Of a DNA stretch of 64,000 bases, positions 51,710 to 60,366 are shown in pieces. Source of the DNA: Nocardioides aquaticus (GTDB taxonomy: Bacteria; Actinomycetota; Actinomycetes; Propionibacteriales; Nocardioidaceae); NCBI RefSeq assembly GCF_018459925.1, contig NZ_CP075371.1, positions 3,286,001 to 3,350,000 on the forward strand, in the 5' to 3' direction. The translations under genes and the position numbers were made by a program. The notes under the pieces are model-generated. The model was not told where the DNA came from, searched no databases, and saw nothing but the letters and a program-made list of their open reading frames with translations. The first letter of the stretch is position 1, and each line of letters begins with the position of its first letter.

Positions 51710-52007
51710 AGGCGACCGCGTCCTTGCGAGGACGGCCGCGGGGGCGCTTGCGGGGGATCACTGCTCCCTGCAGGAACAGCTCGCCTCCCCAGACGCCCCA
51801 CGGCTCGCCCCGGTCGAGCGCGCCGTCGAGGCACAGGCGGCGGACCGGGCAGTCCTGGCACAGCGCCTTGGCGTCCTCGACGTCGCTGGGCGACTCGGCG
51901 AACCACAGCTCCGGGTCGTAGACCCGGCACGGCAGCGTCTCTCGCTCCGCCTGGTCGGCGCTCTCGTGGAGCATGCCCAGGGTGGGTTCGAGGGTGCTGG
52001 TGGTCAT
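51708..52007 (-). CDS. whiB7: Redox-sensitive antibiotic-resistance activator WhiB7
   Basis: WhiB7 binds a [4Fe-4S] cluster and the primary sigma factor, and turns on intrinsic resistance to ribosome-targeting antibiotics. The protein has 99 residues from ATG 52007, preceded by GAGAGAGG. Cluster ligands are Cys27, 50, 53 and 59. GVWGGE (71-76) is the turn that contacts sigma. The C-terminal AT-hook RKRPRGRPRK (86-95) identifies WhiB7 among Wbl proteins. It has a leader of about 480 nt with an upstream ORF and an attenuator. Confidence 0.96.
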   Translation of the reverse strand: MTTSTLEPTLGMLHESADQAERETLPCRVYDPELWFAESPSDVEDAKALCQDCPVRRLCLDGALDRGEPWGVWGGELFLQGAVIPRKRPRGRPRKDAVA

Positions 52008-52120
52008 GGGGCCACCTCTCTCGGGTGTGTCCTTCGACGGATGGGTGAACAGGTCCGGCGCGGTGCGCCGGGAGCGGGAGGGGCCGAGGGCCTCTGCGTC
52101 CGGTCCGGATCAGGTCCGAG

Positions 52121-52163
52121 GAACACAAAAGGCCGCGGATCCCGGTGTGGGGATCCGCGGCCT
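52121..52163 (-). terminator. Intrinsic attenuator in the whiB7 leader
   Basis: On the minus strand a perfect 14-bp stem (52163-52150 with 52143-52130, AGGCCGCGGATCCC) has a 6-base loop and is followed by TTTTGTGTTC. It lies 24 bp after the upstream ORF and 114 bp before whiB7. This is a textbook intrinsic terminator, rare for a GC-rich genome. In mycobacterial whiB7 and streptomycete wblC, similar leaders attenuate transcription unless ribosomes stall. Confidence 0.85.
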
Positions 52164-52186
52164 GGAGGTGCCGAGCTGAGGTGGAC

Positions 52187-52405
52187 TCAGGTCGGTGGGC
52201 TCCAGGCAGGGGTCCCCGCAAAACCGGTGGCGTCGGCGCCGAGGCGCACGTGTCCCGCGGACATGGCCGTGGTCGGCGCGACGGCACGCTCACGGGCGCC
52301 CGGCTCGGTGATGACCGCGGACGGGTAGGTGGCGACGACGCGGGTGGGCACGCCGATGCGCACGGCATCCGTGGCCGCGGTGATCGTGGTGAGGTTGATC
52401 GTCAT
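52187..52405 (-). CDS. Putative 72-codon leader ORF of whiB7
   Basis: This ORF starts at ATG 52405, with GAGGAGG upstream, and stops at 52187, 24 bp before the attenuator. It begins MTINLTTITAATDAVRIG and is T/A/V-rich; no domain is seen. Leader ORFs in whiB7 mRNAs sense slowed translation, so ribosome stalling within it could favour antitermination. It may alternatively encode a small protein. The strong ribosome site argues that it is translated. Confidence 0.6.
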   Translation of the reverse strand: MTINLTTITAATDAVRIGVPTRVVATYPSAVITEPGARERAVAPTTAMSAGHVRLGADATGFAGTPAWSPPT

Positions 52406-52493
52406 CGTGTGGCACCTCCTCGTGTGCGTCGTGCGCCGGGATCGTCAGGCCCGTGGTGCGCGGTGGTGCTGCCTCGACCGAGGCAGTGCGTGC

Positions 52494-52532
52494 ACGCTAT
52501 CGCCGGGCGTTCGGGGGCGGCAACCGAATTAA
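52494..52532 (-). promoter_or_regulatory. Putative autoregulated whiB7 promoter
   Basis: On the minus strand TTAATT (52532-52527) is followed by C and GGTTGCC; the -35 is TTGCCG (52523-52518) and the -10 TAGCGT (52499-52494), with an 18-bp spacer. An AT-rich block just before a GGTTG -35 is the known WhiB7 target, since its AT-hook binds there. Start would be near 52487, giving a leader of about 480 nt. Confidence 0.65.
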
Positions 52533-52666
52533 CGGCCGCCACTCGGGCCCCGGTCCGAGCGACCGACGCCCGGCACCGTCCACCAACGCTCTGACCTGCG
52601 AAGACGGCGTCTCGCACTGGTCTGGACCAGTTCCGAAATCTGTCGCAGAACCCGGTCCCTGCGGGG

Positions 52667-54694
52667 TCAGCCGACCAGGCCCAGGACGTCCTCGCCGTAG
52701 CGCTCGATCTTCGCCGGCCCGACGCCGCTGATCGCTCCGAGCGCCTGGGGCGTGCGCGGACGGTGCTCGGCGATGAGCTCGAGCGTCGCGTCGGTGAAGA
52801 CCACGAACGCCGGGACCTCGTCGGCCGAGGACCGCTCCTTGCGCCACGCGCGCAACCGGTCGTACAGCTCCTCGTCGTAGGCGACCGGGCACCCGGCGCA
52901 GCGCCCGCGCTTCTTCTCGGCCGCCGACCCCAGCGGCGTGCCGCAGGTGCGGCAGGTGACCGCCTTGCGTCGGGTACGGCCCGGCGCCGAGGCCCGCGCG
53001 GTCTCCTCGGGCAGCAGCGCGTCGAGGAACCGCGACGGCTTGCGCTGCCCGCGACCCCCCGGTTGTCGCGCCGCCGCCCAGGACACGGCCAGCTCGCGGC
53101 GGGCGCGGGTCATCCCGACGTAGAGCAGCCGGCGCTCCTCCTCGATCGCCTCCGGGGTGTCGGCGTAGGTGATCGGCAGCGTGCCGTCGTGCACGCCGGC
53201 GCAGAAGACGACGTCCCACTCCAGGCCCTTGGCGGCGTGGAAGGTGGACAGCGTGACGCCCTCGGCGGTGGGCGCGTGCTGCTCGGAGGCGCGACGGTCG
53301 AGGTCGGCCACGAACAACGACAGGTCGGCGGCCGGCTCCTCGGCCACCAGGGCGGCGGCCTGGTCGACCAGGGCCTGCCAGGACTCCCAGCGGTCCCGGG
53401 TCTGCCCGCGGGCGGTCGGCGCCTCCGGGGACCAGCCCATCCCGGCCAGGGTGGCGCGCACCAGGTCGACCAGCGCGCCGTCGTCCTCGCCACCGCGGGC
53501 CGCGCCGCGCAGCCGGGTCACCGCCTCGCGGACCTCGGCACGGTCGAAGAAGCGACCGGCGCCGCGCACGACGTACGGGACCCCGCGGGAGGCCAGCGCC
53601 TCCTCGTAGGCCTCGGACTGGGCGTTGATCCGGAACAGCACCGCCACCTCCGACAGCGCCTGGCCCTCCGCACGCAGGGCGGCGACGCGGGCGGCGATCC
53701 GCTCGGCCTCGGCGACCTCGTCGGGGCTGCCCTCGTAGTGGACCTCGGGCCCCGCCGGTCGCTGGGCACGCAGCTCGACGCTGCGGCTGGGCGTGCCGCG
53801 CAGCAGGTCGTTGGCCGCGGTGACCACCTGGGGCGTCGAGCGGTAGTTGCGCACCAGCTCGACCGCGGTCGCGGTGGGGTGCTTGCGGGTGAAGTCGCGC
53901 AGGTAGGAGGCGTCGGCCCCGGCGAAGGAGTAGATGGTCTGGGCGGGGTCGCCGACCACGCAGATCTCGTCCCGTCCCCCGAGCCAGAGGTCGAGCAGCG
54001 CCGACTGCAGCGGCGAGACGTCCTGGAACTCGTCGACGACGAAGAACTTGTACTGCTGGCGCACCTGGGCCGCCACCCGCTCGTCCTCGGCGAGCAGGCC
54101 GGCGTCGAGCAGCAGCACGTCCTCCATGTCCATCACGCCCTGGTCGCGCTTGACCTCCTCGTAGGCGCCCAGGAGGCGGGCCACGGTCTCGGCGTCGACC
54201 CCGGTGACGTCACGTCGCCGGGCCGGCGCGATCCGCGGGTAGTCGTCGGGGTGGACGTTGCTGACCTTGGCCCACTCCACCTCCCCGGCGAGGTCGCGCA
54301 GCAGCGCCTGGTCGGGCCGGAGCCGCTGCCGCCGGGCCGCGGTCGCCACCAGGCCCAGCTTGGAGTCGACCAGCCGGGGCAGCTCGGTGCCGTGCACGTG
54401 GGGCCAGAAGTAGCGCAGCTGGCGCAGCGCGGCGGAGTGGAAGGTACGGGCCTGGACGCTGCCGGCGCCGAGGGCGCGCAGCCGGCCGCGCATCTCCCCC
54501 GCCGCCCGGGTGGTGAAGGTGACCGCCAGCACCTCGGTCGGGGCGTAGACGCCGGTCGCGACGCCGTGGGCGATGCGGTGGGTGATCGCACGCGTCTTGC
54601 CCGTCCCGGCCCCGGCGAGGACCCGGACCGGGCCGCGCAGGGTCTCGGCGACGCGTCGCTGCTCGGGGTCGAGCGCGTCGAGCAGCTCGCTCAC
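52667..54694 (-). CDS. uvrD2: ATP-dependent DNA helicase UvrD2
   Basis: This SF1A helicase has 675 residues from GTG 54694. Walker A is GAGTGKT (28-34); DEFQD lies near residue 222; GDPAQTIYSFAGA, NYRS, STFHAAKGLEWDVVF and LLYVGMTRARREL are the other helicase motifs. A tetracysteine module (CRTCG then CAGC, about residues 580-605) links to a C-terminal HRDC domain (residues about 612-675), as in mycobacterial UvrD2. In Mycobacterium this gene is essential. It diverges from the mycoredoxin gene. Confidence 0.95.
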   Translation of the reverse strand: MSELLDALDPEQRRVAETLRGPVRVLAGAGTGKTRAITHRIAHGVATGVYAPTEVLAVTFTTRAAGEMRGRLRALGAGSVQARTFHSAALRQLRYFWPHVHGTELPRLVDSKLGLVATAARRQRLRPDQALLRDLAGEVEWAKVSNVHPDDYPRIAPARRRDVTGVDAETVARLLGAYEEVKRDQGVMDMEDVLLLDAGLLAEDERVAAQVRQQYKFFVVDEFQDVSPLQSALLDLWLGGRDEICVVGDPAQTIYSFAGADASYLRDFTRKHPTATAVELVRNYRSTPQVVTAANDLLRGTPSRSVELRAQRPAGPEVHYEGSPDEVAEAERIAARVAALRAEGQALSEVAVLFRINAQSEAYEEALASRGVPYVVRGAGRFFDRAEVREAVTRLRGAARGGEDDGALVDLVRATLAGMGWSPEAPTARGQTRDRWESWQALVDQAAALVAEEPAADLSLFVADLDRRASEQHAPTAEGVTLSTFHAAKGLEWDVVFCAGVHDGTLPITYADTPEAIEEERRLLYVGMTRARRELAVSWAAARQPGGRGQRKPSRFLDALLPEETARASAPGRTRRKAVTCRTCGTPLGSAAEKKRGRCAGCPVAYDEELYDRLRAWRKERSSADEVPAFVVFTDATLELIAEHRPRTPQALGAISGVGPAKIERYGEDVLGLVG

Positions 54695-54794
54695 TGCGTG
54701 ATCACTGGTGGGCCCTCCCAGGGGAACAACTGCTGCGCGACGGTGGTTCGATCGGGTGTACGTCCGACCCTAGACCGCGGAGGCGACACCCCCG

Positions 54795-55040
54795 ATGAGC
54801 ACCTTCACCATGTACAGCACCCCCTGGTGCGGCTACTGCCACCGGCTCAAGAGCCAGCTCGACCGCGAGGGCATCGCCTTCGACATGGTCGACATCGAGC
54901 AGGAGCCGTCGGCGGTGCAGATCGTGGAGACGGCCAACAACGGCAACCAGACGGTGCCCACGCTCGTCTACAGCGACGGCTCCTCCCAGACCAACCCGTC
55001 CCTGGCGCAGGTCAAGGAGAAGCTGGCCAGCCTGGCCTGA
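54795..55040 (+). CDS. mrx1: Mycoredoxin (glutaredoxin-like)
   Basis: This 81-residue thioredoxin-fold protein starts at ATG 54795. Its active site is CGYC (Cys12, Cys15) in TPWCGYCHRLK, and TVPTLVYSDGSSQTNPS provides the cis-proline and thiol-binding loop. Mycoredoxins reduce mycothiol-mixed disulfides. It is in the same place relative to uvrD2 and nudC as in mycobacteria. One base separates its stop from the convergent nudC stop. Confidence 0.93.
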   Translation: MSTFTMYSTPWCGYCHRLKSQLDREGIAFDMVDIEQEPSAVQIVETANNGNQTVPTLVYSDGSSQTNPSLAQVKEKLASLA

Positions 55041-55041
55041 G

Positions 55042-55950
55042 TCACCAGGAGCCCGGCAGCGGGCCGCCGTACCAGCCCTCGATCAGCGCCCGGCTGATCG
55101 AGATCGGTCCCGGCAGCACCACCCGGCCGGCCTCGGCCTCGGTGCGCAGCTCCTCGCGGGTGAACCACCGCGCGTCCTCGATCTCGTCCTGGTCGACCGT
55201 GATCTCGGTGGTCGTCGCCCGGCCGACGAACCCCAGCATCAGGCTGGCCGGCAGCGGCCAGGGCTGGTTGCCGACGTAGGTGACCTCGCCGACGGTGATC
55301 CCGACCTCCTCGGCGACCTCCCGGCGCACGGCGTCCTCGAGGGTCTCACCGGGCTCGCAGAAGCCGGCGAGCGTCGAGTAGCGGCCCTCGGGCCACACGG
55401 ACTGGTGCCCGAGCAGGCACCGCTCGTCCGCGCTGCCGGGCTCGCCGCTGGTGACGGTCATGATCACCGCGGGGTCCGTCCGGGGGAACTGGCGGCGGCC
55501 GCACCGCGGGCACTGCAGCTCGTGGCCGGCCGCCACCGGCTCCAGGCCCGCTCCGCAGCGCGGGCAGAAGCGGGTGGAGGCCATCCACTCGGCCAGGCCG
55601 AGGGCGTGGAAGACCATCGGTGCGTCCTCGGCGGCCTCGCCGGACAGCACCGGGAGCAGGTCGCGCAGCGCCAGCCACCCGTCCTCGTCCCGGGCCCGGG
55701 TGGAGGGCGCGACCACGGCCGCGTACGTCGTGCCGGCCCGCTCGCCGAGCAGGACCCGGACGCCCTCGGGGGCCTCGCCGGGCGCCACCCACGCCGGCCG
55801 CCCCGCGACGGGACGCACCCGGGTGCCGGAGACGACCAGGACCCGGGTCGCCGGGTCCTCCCAGCGCTCGGCGAGCCACGACCCGTCCCGGCGCCGGACC
55901 CCGAGCCGGTCGTGGGGGTCGGCGGCCATCTGCTCGTAGGCGTGGATCAC
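55042..55950 (-). CDS. nudC: NAD(+) diphosphatase / NAD-cap hydrolase
   Basis: NudC hydrolyses NADH and removes NAD caps from RNA. It has 302 residues from GTG 55950. A zinc ribbon uses Cys129, 132, 147 and 150 (CPRCG twice). The Nudix box GFCEPGETLEDAVRREVAEEVG covers 196-217, and NQPWPLPAS (228-236) is the SQPWPFPxS subfamily signature. TAGCCT seven bases before the GTG suggests leaderless transcription. Confidence 0.95.
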   Translation of the reverse strand: MIHAYEQMAADPHDRLGVRRRDGSWLAERWEDPATRVLVVSGTRVRPVAGRPAWVAPGEAPEGVRVLLGERAGTTYAAVVAPSTRARDEDGWLALRDLLPVLSGEAAEDAPMVFHALGLAEWMASTRFCPRCGAGLEPVAAGHELQCPRCGRRQFPRTDPAVIMTVTSGEPGSADERCLLGHQSVWPEGRYSTLAGFCEPGETLEDAVRREVAEEVGITVGEVTYVGNQPWPLPASLMLGFVGRATTTEITVDQDEIEDARWFTREELRTEAEAGRVVLPGPISISRALIEGWYGGPLPGSW

Positions 55951-56021
55951 GTCGGCGAGGCTAGCCCGCCCGACCGGGGGGTTCGGGTCGGGCCGGGACT
56001 ACGGCGGCGGGGCGTGGTGTT

Positions 56022-57095
56022 GTGACCGACGTGGAGGTGGTGGACGCGGTCGTCGTCGGGGCCGGGCAGGCCGGGCTCTCGACCTCCTTCCACCTGCAGC
56101 GACGCGGGGTGCCGCACGTCGTGCTGGACGCCGACGCCGCCCCCGGTGGCGCGTGGCGGCACCGGTGGGACTCCCTGACGATGCGCGACGTGCACGGGGT
56201 GGCCGCGCTGCCCGACGCCGAGGAGCCGACCGGGGCAGGACCGGCCAACCTGGTGGTGCCGGCGTCCTTCGCGGCCTACGAGCGCGACCACGACCTGCCC
56301 GTCGAGAGGCCGGTCACGGTGCGCCGGGTCGAGGACGCCGCCGACGGCAGCGGGCTGCTCGTGGTGCGCACCGACCGCGGGGACCGCAGGACCCGGACCC
56401 TGGTCAACGCGACCGGCACCTGGACGCGGCCGTTCGTCCCGGCCTACCCCGGTCGCGCCGACTTCACCGGCCCCCAGTGGCACACCCACGACTACCCCGG
56501 GCCCGAGGCGTTCCGCGGGCTGCGCACCGCGGTCGTCGGTGGCGGCGCCTCGGCGGTGCAGCTGCTCGGCGAGGTCGCCCTGGTGACGCAGACCCTGTGG
56601 TTCACCCGGCGCCCGCCGGTGTGGCGCACCGACGACTTCACCCCCGAGGCCGGCCGGGCCGCGGTGGCCCAGGTCGAGGAGCGGGTCCGTCGCGGGCTCC
56701 CGCCGGCCAGCGTGGTCAGCGTGACGGGTCTGGCGCTGCGCGAGCAGGAGCGTGCCGCCGCCGACCTCGGGGCGTACCGGCGCCGGGCGATGTTCACCGC
56801 GCTCGAGGCCGGCGGGGTGCGCCTGGCCGACGGCACCCGGGAGCCGGTCGACGCCGTCCTCTGGGCCACCGGCTTCCGGCCGGCGGTGGGCCACCTCGCG
56901 CCCCTGCGGCTGCGCAGCGCGCTGGGCGGGATCACCCTCGACGGCACCACCGCGGTCGCCGACCCCCGGGTCCAGCTGGTGGGCTACGGCCCCTCGGCCA
57001 GCACGATCGGCGCCACCCGCGCCGGTCGGGCCGCCGCCCGGGCGGTGGTCGCCACGCTGGAACACCGCGGGGACGGCCTCAGCCGGACGGGCTGA
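56022..57095 (+). CDS. FAD/NAD(P)-dependent monooxygenase-like oxidoreductase
   Basis: This 357-residue protein starts at GTG 56022. The first Rossmann motif is VVVGAGQAGLSTSFHL (GAGQAG at 13-18), followed by APGGAWRHRWDSL; ATGTWTRPFVPAYPG marks the end of the FAD domain. A second dinucleotide motif is AVVGGGASAVQL. This layout resembles flavin monooxygenases of the YUCCA/CzcO type. The substrate is unknown. Its 3' end overlaps the convergent adnB stop by 17 bp. Confidence 0.88.
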   Translation: MTDVEVVDAVVVGAGQAGLSTSFHLQRRGVPHVVLDADAAPGGAWRHRWDSLTMRDVHGVAALPDAEEPTGAGPANLVVPASFAAYERDHDLPVERPVTVRRVEDAADGSGLLVVRTDRGDRRTRTLVNATGTWTRPFVPAYPGRADFTGPQWHTHDYPGPEAFRGLRTAVVGGGASAVQLLGEVALVTQTLWFTRRPPVWRTDDFTPEAGRAAVAQVEERVRRGLPPASVVSVTGLALREQERAAADLGAYRRRAMFTALEAGGVRLADGTREPVDAVLWATGFRPAVGHLAPLRLRSALGGITLDGTTAVADPRVQLVGYGPSASTIGATRAGRAAARAVVATLEHRGDGLSRTG

Positions 57096-60000
57096 GCAGG
57101 GCCTCCAGCTCCGGCCGTCCGGGCAGGTCCGGGGGCTCCACCAGCCGACCGGTGCGGACGTAGAAGAACGCGGCACGCACCTGCGCGGGCTCCATCCCGT
57201 GCAGCTCGGCCCAGGCCAGGCGGTAGACCGCGAGCTGCAGCGGGTCCGCGTTCGGCGCGCGGCTGGTCTTCCAGTCGACCAGCAGGAACCCGGGCCGGCC
57301 GTCGACCTCCTCGGCGTAGACGGCGTCGATCCGTCCGCGCACGACCTGTCCGGCCAGCACCAGCGCGAAGGACGGCTCGACGGCGTGCGGGGCCCGCTCG
57401 GCGAACTCGCTGCGCTCGAAGGAGGCCGCGAGCGCGGCCAGGTCCGCGTCGTCCTCGATGTCGCCGTCGGCCCGACCGGGGAGGTCGTCGGGGTCGAGCA
57501 GGAGCTGCTGGCCGAAGCGCGCCTCGACCCAGGCGTGGAACCGGGTGCCGAACCGGGCCTCGGGGGCCGGTGGGCGGGGCATCGGTCGGGCGAGGTCGCG
57601 GGCGAACGCCTCGGGGTCCTCCCGCAGCCGCCCGAGCGAGGTCGCCGACAGCGACGACGGCAGGGTCACCTCCCGGGAGCCGGCGCGCGCGGAGCGCGCC
57701 TCGGTCAGCAGCCGCTCGATCTCGTCGTCCCACTCCGCGATCCGGGCGGCCTCGATCACGTCGGGCTCCGCGCCCGGCGGGGGCGCGGCGGAGCGGTGGC
57801 TCGCCTCCCGCACCGCCTGCACCCGCGCGGCCGCCTCGAGGCGGAGCGCCGTCTCGGCGCCGCGTCCGGCGTGCGGCCACGGGACGCTGGTGTCCACGTC
57901 GGCGTACGGGTTCGGCTCCCCCTTCGCGGGTTTCTCGCGCCAGGACGCGACCTCCAGGCCACGCTCGGCGAGCAGCTCGCGCACGGTGCGCTGGTAGGCC
58001 GACGGACCGAACGGGGTGGAGCGCGACCCCCAGCAGTAGGACGAGACGTGCTCGCGGTGCTCGGCGCGGGTGAGCGCGACGTAGGCCAGCCGCAGCTCTT
58101 CTTGGGCGTCGTGGTCGCGGGTGGCCTGCCGGTACGCCTCGAGCGCCTCCTTGTCGTGCCCGGCCAGCTGGGGCAGGTCGTCGGCGTCGCCGCGCAGCGG
58201 CGCGGGCAGGACCGCCGGCGAGGAGGTCCACAGCGTGCGGGAGCGGTTCGAGGGGAAGCGGGTCTCCCCCACCCCGACCAGGAACACGGTCGGCCACTCC
58301 AGTCCCTTGGAACGGTGGACGGTGAGCAGCTTGACCGAGTCGGCCTCGGTCGGGGTCGCCAGGTCCAGGCCGGCGCCGTCCTCCTCGGCGGTGAGGTAGG
58401 CCAGCAGCGCCGGGAGGGTCACCTCGCCGTCGACGCCGCGGAAGTCGGCGACGGCCTTCACGAAGAGGTCGAGGTTCTCCCGGCGGGTCGCTGCCGCCGG
58501 CCCGACCGCCGAGGCCAGCTCGACGTCGACGCCGGAGGCGTCCATGATCCGCCGCACCAGGTCGAGCAGCGGCTCGCCCACGTGCCCCCGCAGCGAGCGC
58601 AGCTCGTCGACGAGCAGCGCGAACCGCTCCCGCGCGGCGGGTGAGTAGCCGCCGGGGCCCGGGTCGTGCAGCGCGTCGTCGAGCGCGGCCACCTCGGCCG
58701 GGTCCACCCCGTCGGCGATCGCCAGCAGCTGCTCGCCGATCCCGGCCGCGGCCTCTGTCGGGCGACCGCGGCCGCCGGCGAGCTCGGCGGCCCGCTGCTG
58801 CAGCAGGCGCAGGTCGCGCGGGCCCACGGCCCAGCGGGGGCCGGTCAGCAGGGTCAGCAACGCGGCGTTGGCGGTGACGTCCTGCATCAGGTGGAGGGTG
58901 GCCACGACCTCGGCGACCTCGGGCAGGCGCAGCAGGCCCGACAGCCCCACGATCTCCACCGGCACGTCGGCGCCGGAGAGCGCGTCGAACACCTCCGCGG
59001 CGTGGGAGTTGTCGCGCACCAGCACCCCGACGTCGGACCAGGCCCGTCCGTCGTCGTGCTCGGCACGGACCGCGCGGGCCAGCCAGGCGAGCTCGTCGGC
59101 GTGGGTCTCGTGGACGTGCAGGCCCACCTCCCCCGGGGCCGCCGTCGGGCTCGGGAGGAGCTGCTCGACCTCGTCGTAGAGGTCCATCAGGGGCGCCGCG
59201 ACGCGGTTGGCCACGTCGAGCACCAGGGTGTCGGAGCGCCGGTTCACCGACAGCGGGAAGCGCTGCGCCGTCCCGGTCGCCGGCGGGAAGGAGCGGGCGA
59301 ACCCCAGGATGTTCGACACCGACGCGCCCCGCCAGCCGTAGATGGCCTGGTTGGGGTCGCCGACGGCGGTCACCGCGTGACCCCGCCCCCGGGCCGGGTC
59401 GGGTCCGGAGAAGAGGCGGGACAGCATCAGCGCCTGGGCGACCGAGGTGTCCTGGTACTCGTCGAGGAGCACCACCGCGAACCGGCCGCGCTCGCGCTCG
59501 CCGACCTCGGGCCGCTCGTCGGCGAGCCGGGCGCCGAGCTCGATCTGGTCGGAGAAGTCCATCAGCCCGAGGTCGGCCTTCAGCCGGCGGTACGCCTTCA
59601 CCAGACCCAGCAGCTCGTCGCGGCGGTCGATCGCGTGGATCGCCTTCTCCACCGCCTCGCGGTGGCCCTTGCGGTCCTTGCCGGCCACCTCGGCGTCGCG
59701 GGCACGCACGAACGCCGCGCGCGCCTCGGCGTCGACGCGGCGCACGTCGTCGGCGTCGCGGAGGTGCTCGCTCATCGACCCGTCCAGGGCCAGCAGGTTC
59801 TGGATGGCGGTGGGCGGGTGGTCCGTGAGGTGCTGCACGTCGCCGGGGAACCGGTCGACGACCCGCCCGCCGAGCTGGAAGCGCGCCGCGTCGGTGACGA
59901 CCCGGGTGTCGGGCTCGTGGCCGATCAGCAGGCCGTGCTCGGTGAGCAGCTGCGCGGCGTAGGCGTTGTAGGTCAGCACGGTCGGCTCGACCGGGTCGTC

Positions 60001-60366
60001 GGCCCCGTCCGGACCGTCCGGACCGTCCGGACCGTCCGCGCCGGGCGGCGGCGCGGCCGTGACGGCGCCCGGCGCCGGCAGCGCCCCGGCCGCCACGAGC
60101 GCGTCCCGGATGCGGGTGCGCAGCTCGGCGGCGGCCTTGGTGGTGAAGGTCAGGCCGAGCACCTGCTCGGGGCGGACCTGCCCGGTCAGCACGAGGTAGA
60201 CCACCCGGGCCGCCATCAGCGTCGTCTTGCCCGACCCGGCCCCGGCGATGACCACGGCCGGGGCCAGCGGAGCGGTGATGGCCGCCCACTGCTGGGGGCT
60301 CGGCGGGTGCTCGGTGCGCATCGCGCGCTGGAGCTCCTCGGGCGTGTCGATCCGGCGGGGGGTCAC
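57079..60366 (-). CDS. adnB: AdnB-type helicase-nuclease subunit
   Basis: AdnAB is the actinobacterial end-resecting helicase-nuclease of homologous recombination. This subunit has 1095 residues from GTG 60366, overlapping the adnA stop. Walker A is GAGSGKTT (42-49), DEYQD lies near residue 300, and YGWRGA and LTVHRSKGLEWPTVF are helicase motifs. The C-terminal RecB-like nuclease has RGRIDAVY and VDWKTSR near residue 1028, then QLAVYRLAW. No Fe-S cysteine set is seen here. A GPD-repeat loop lies near 115-125. Confidence 0.94.
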   Translation of the reverse strand: MTPRRIDTPEELQRAMRTEHPPSPQQWAAITAPLAPAVVIAGAGSGKTTLMAARVVYLVLTGQVRPEQVLGLTFTTKAAAELRTRIRDALVAAGALPAPGAVTAAPPPGADGPDGPDGPDGADDPVEPTVLTYNAYAAQLLTEHGLLIGHEPDTRVVTDAARFQLGGRVVDRFPGDVQHLTDHPPTAIQNLLALDGSMSEHLRDADDVRRVDAEARAAFVRARDAEVAGKDRKGHREAVEKAIHAIDRRDELLGLVKAYRRLKADLGLMDFSDQIELGARLADERPEVGERERGRFAVVLLDEYQDTSVAQALMLSRLFSGPDPARGRGHAVTAVGDPNQAIYGWRGASVSNILGFARSFPPATGTAQRFPLSVNRRSDTLVLDVANRVAAPLMDLYDEVEQLLPSPTAAPGEVGLHVHETHADELAWLARAVRAEHDDGRAWSDVGVLVRDNSHAAEVFDALSGADVPVEIVGLSGLLRLPEVAEVVATLHLMQDVTANAALLTLLTGPRWAVGPRDLRLLQQRAAELAGGRGRPTEAAAGIGEQLLAIADGVDPAEVAALDDALHDPGPGGYSPAARERFALLVDELRSLRGHVGEPLLDLVRRIMDASGVDVELASAVGPAAATRRENLDLFVKAVADFRGVDGEVTLPALLAYLTAEEDGAGLDLATPTEADSVKLLTVHRSKGLEWPTVFLVGVGETRFPSNRSRTLWTSSPAVLPAPLRGDADDLPQLAGHDKEALEAYRQATRDHDAQEELRLAYVALTRAEHREHVSSYCWGSRSTPFGPSAYQRTVRELLAERGLEVASWREKPAKGEPNPYADVDTSVPWPHAGRGAETALRLEAAARVQAVREASHRSAAPPPGAEPDVIEAARIAEWDDEIERLLTEARSARAGSREVTLPSSLSATSLGRLREDPEAFARDLARPMPRPPAPEARFGTRFHAWVEARFGQQLLLDPDDLPGRADGDIEDDADLAALAASFERSEFAERAPHAVEPSFALVLAGQVVRGRIDAVYAEEVDGRPGFLLVDWKTSRAPNADPLQLAVYRLAWAELHGMEPAQVRAAFFYVRTGRLVEPPDLPGRPELEALLSPSG
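60011..60037 (-). repeat. Three 9-bp coding repeats in adnB
   Basis: GGACCGTCC is repeated three times in tandem (with a degenerate fourth before it) and encodes GPD triplets on the minus strand. It lies in an acidic loop of AdnB between helicase motifs. Confidence 0.8.
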
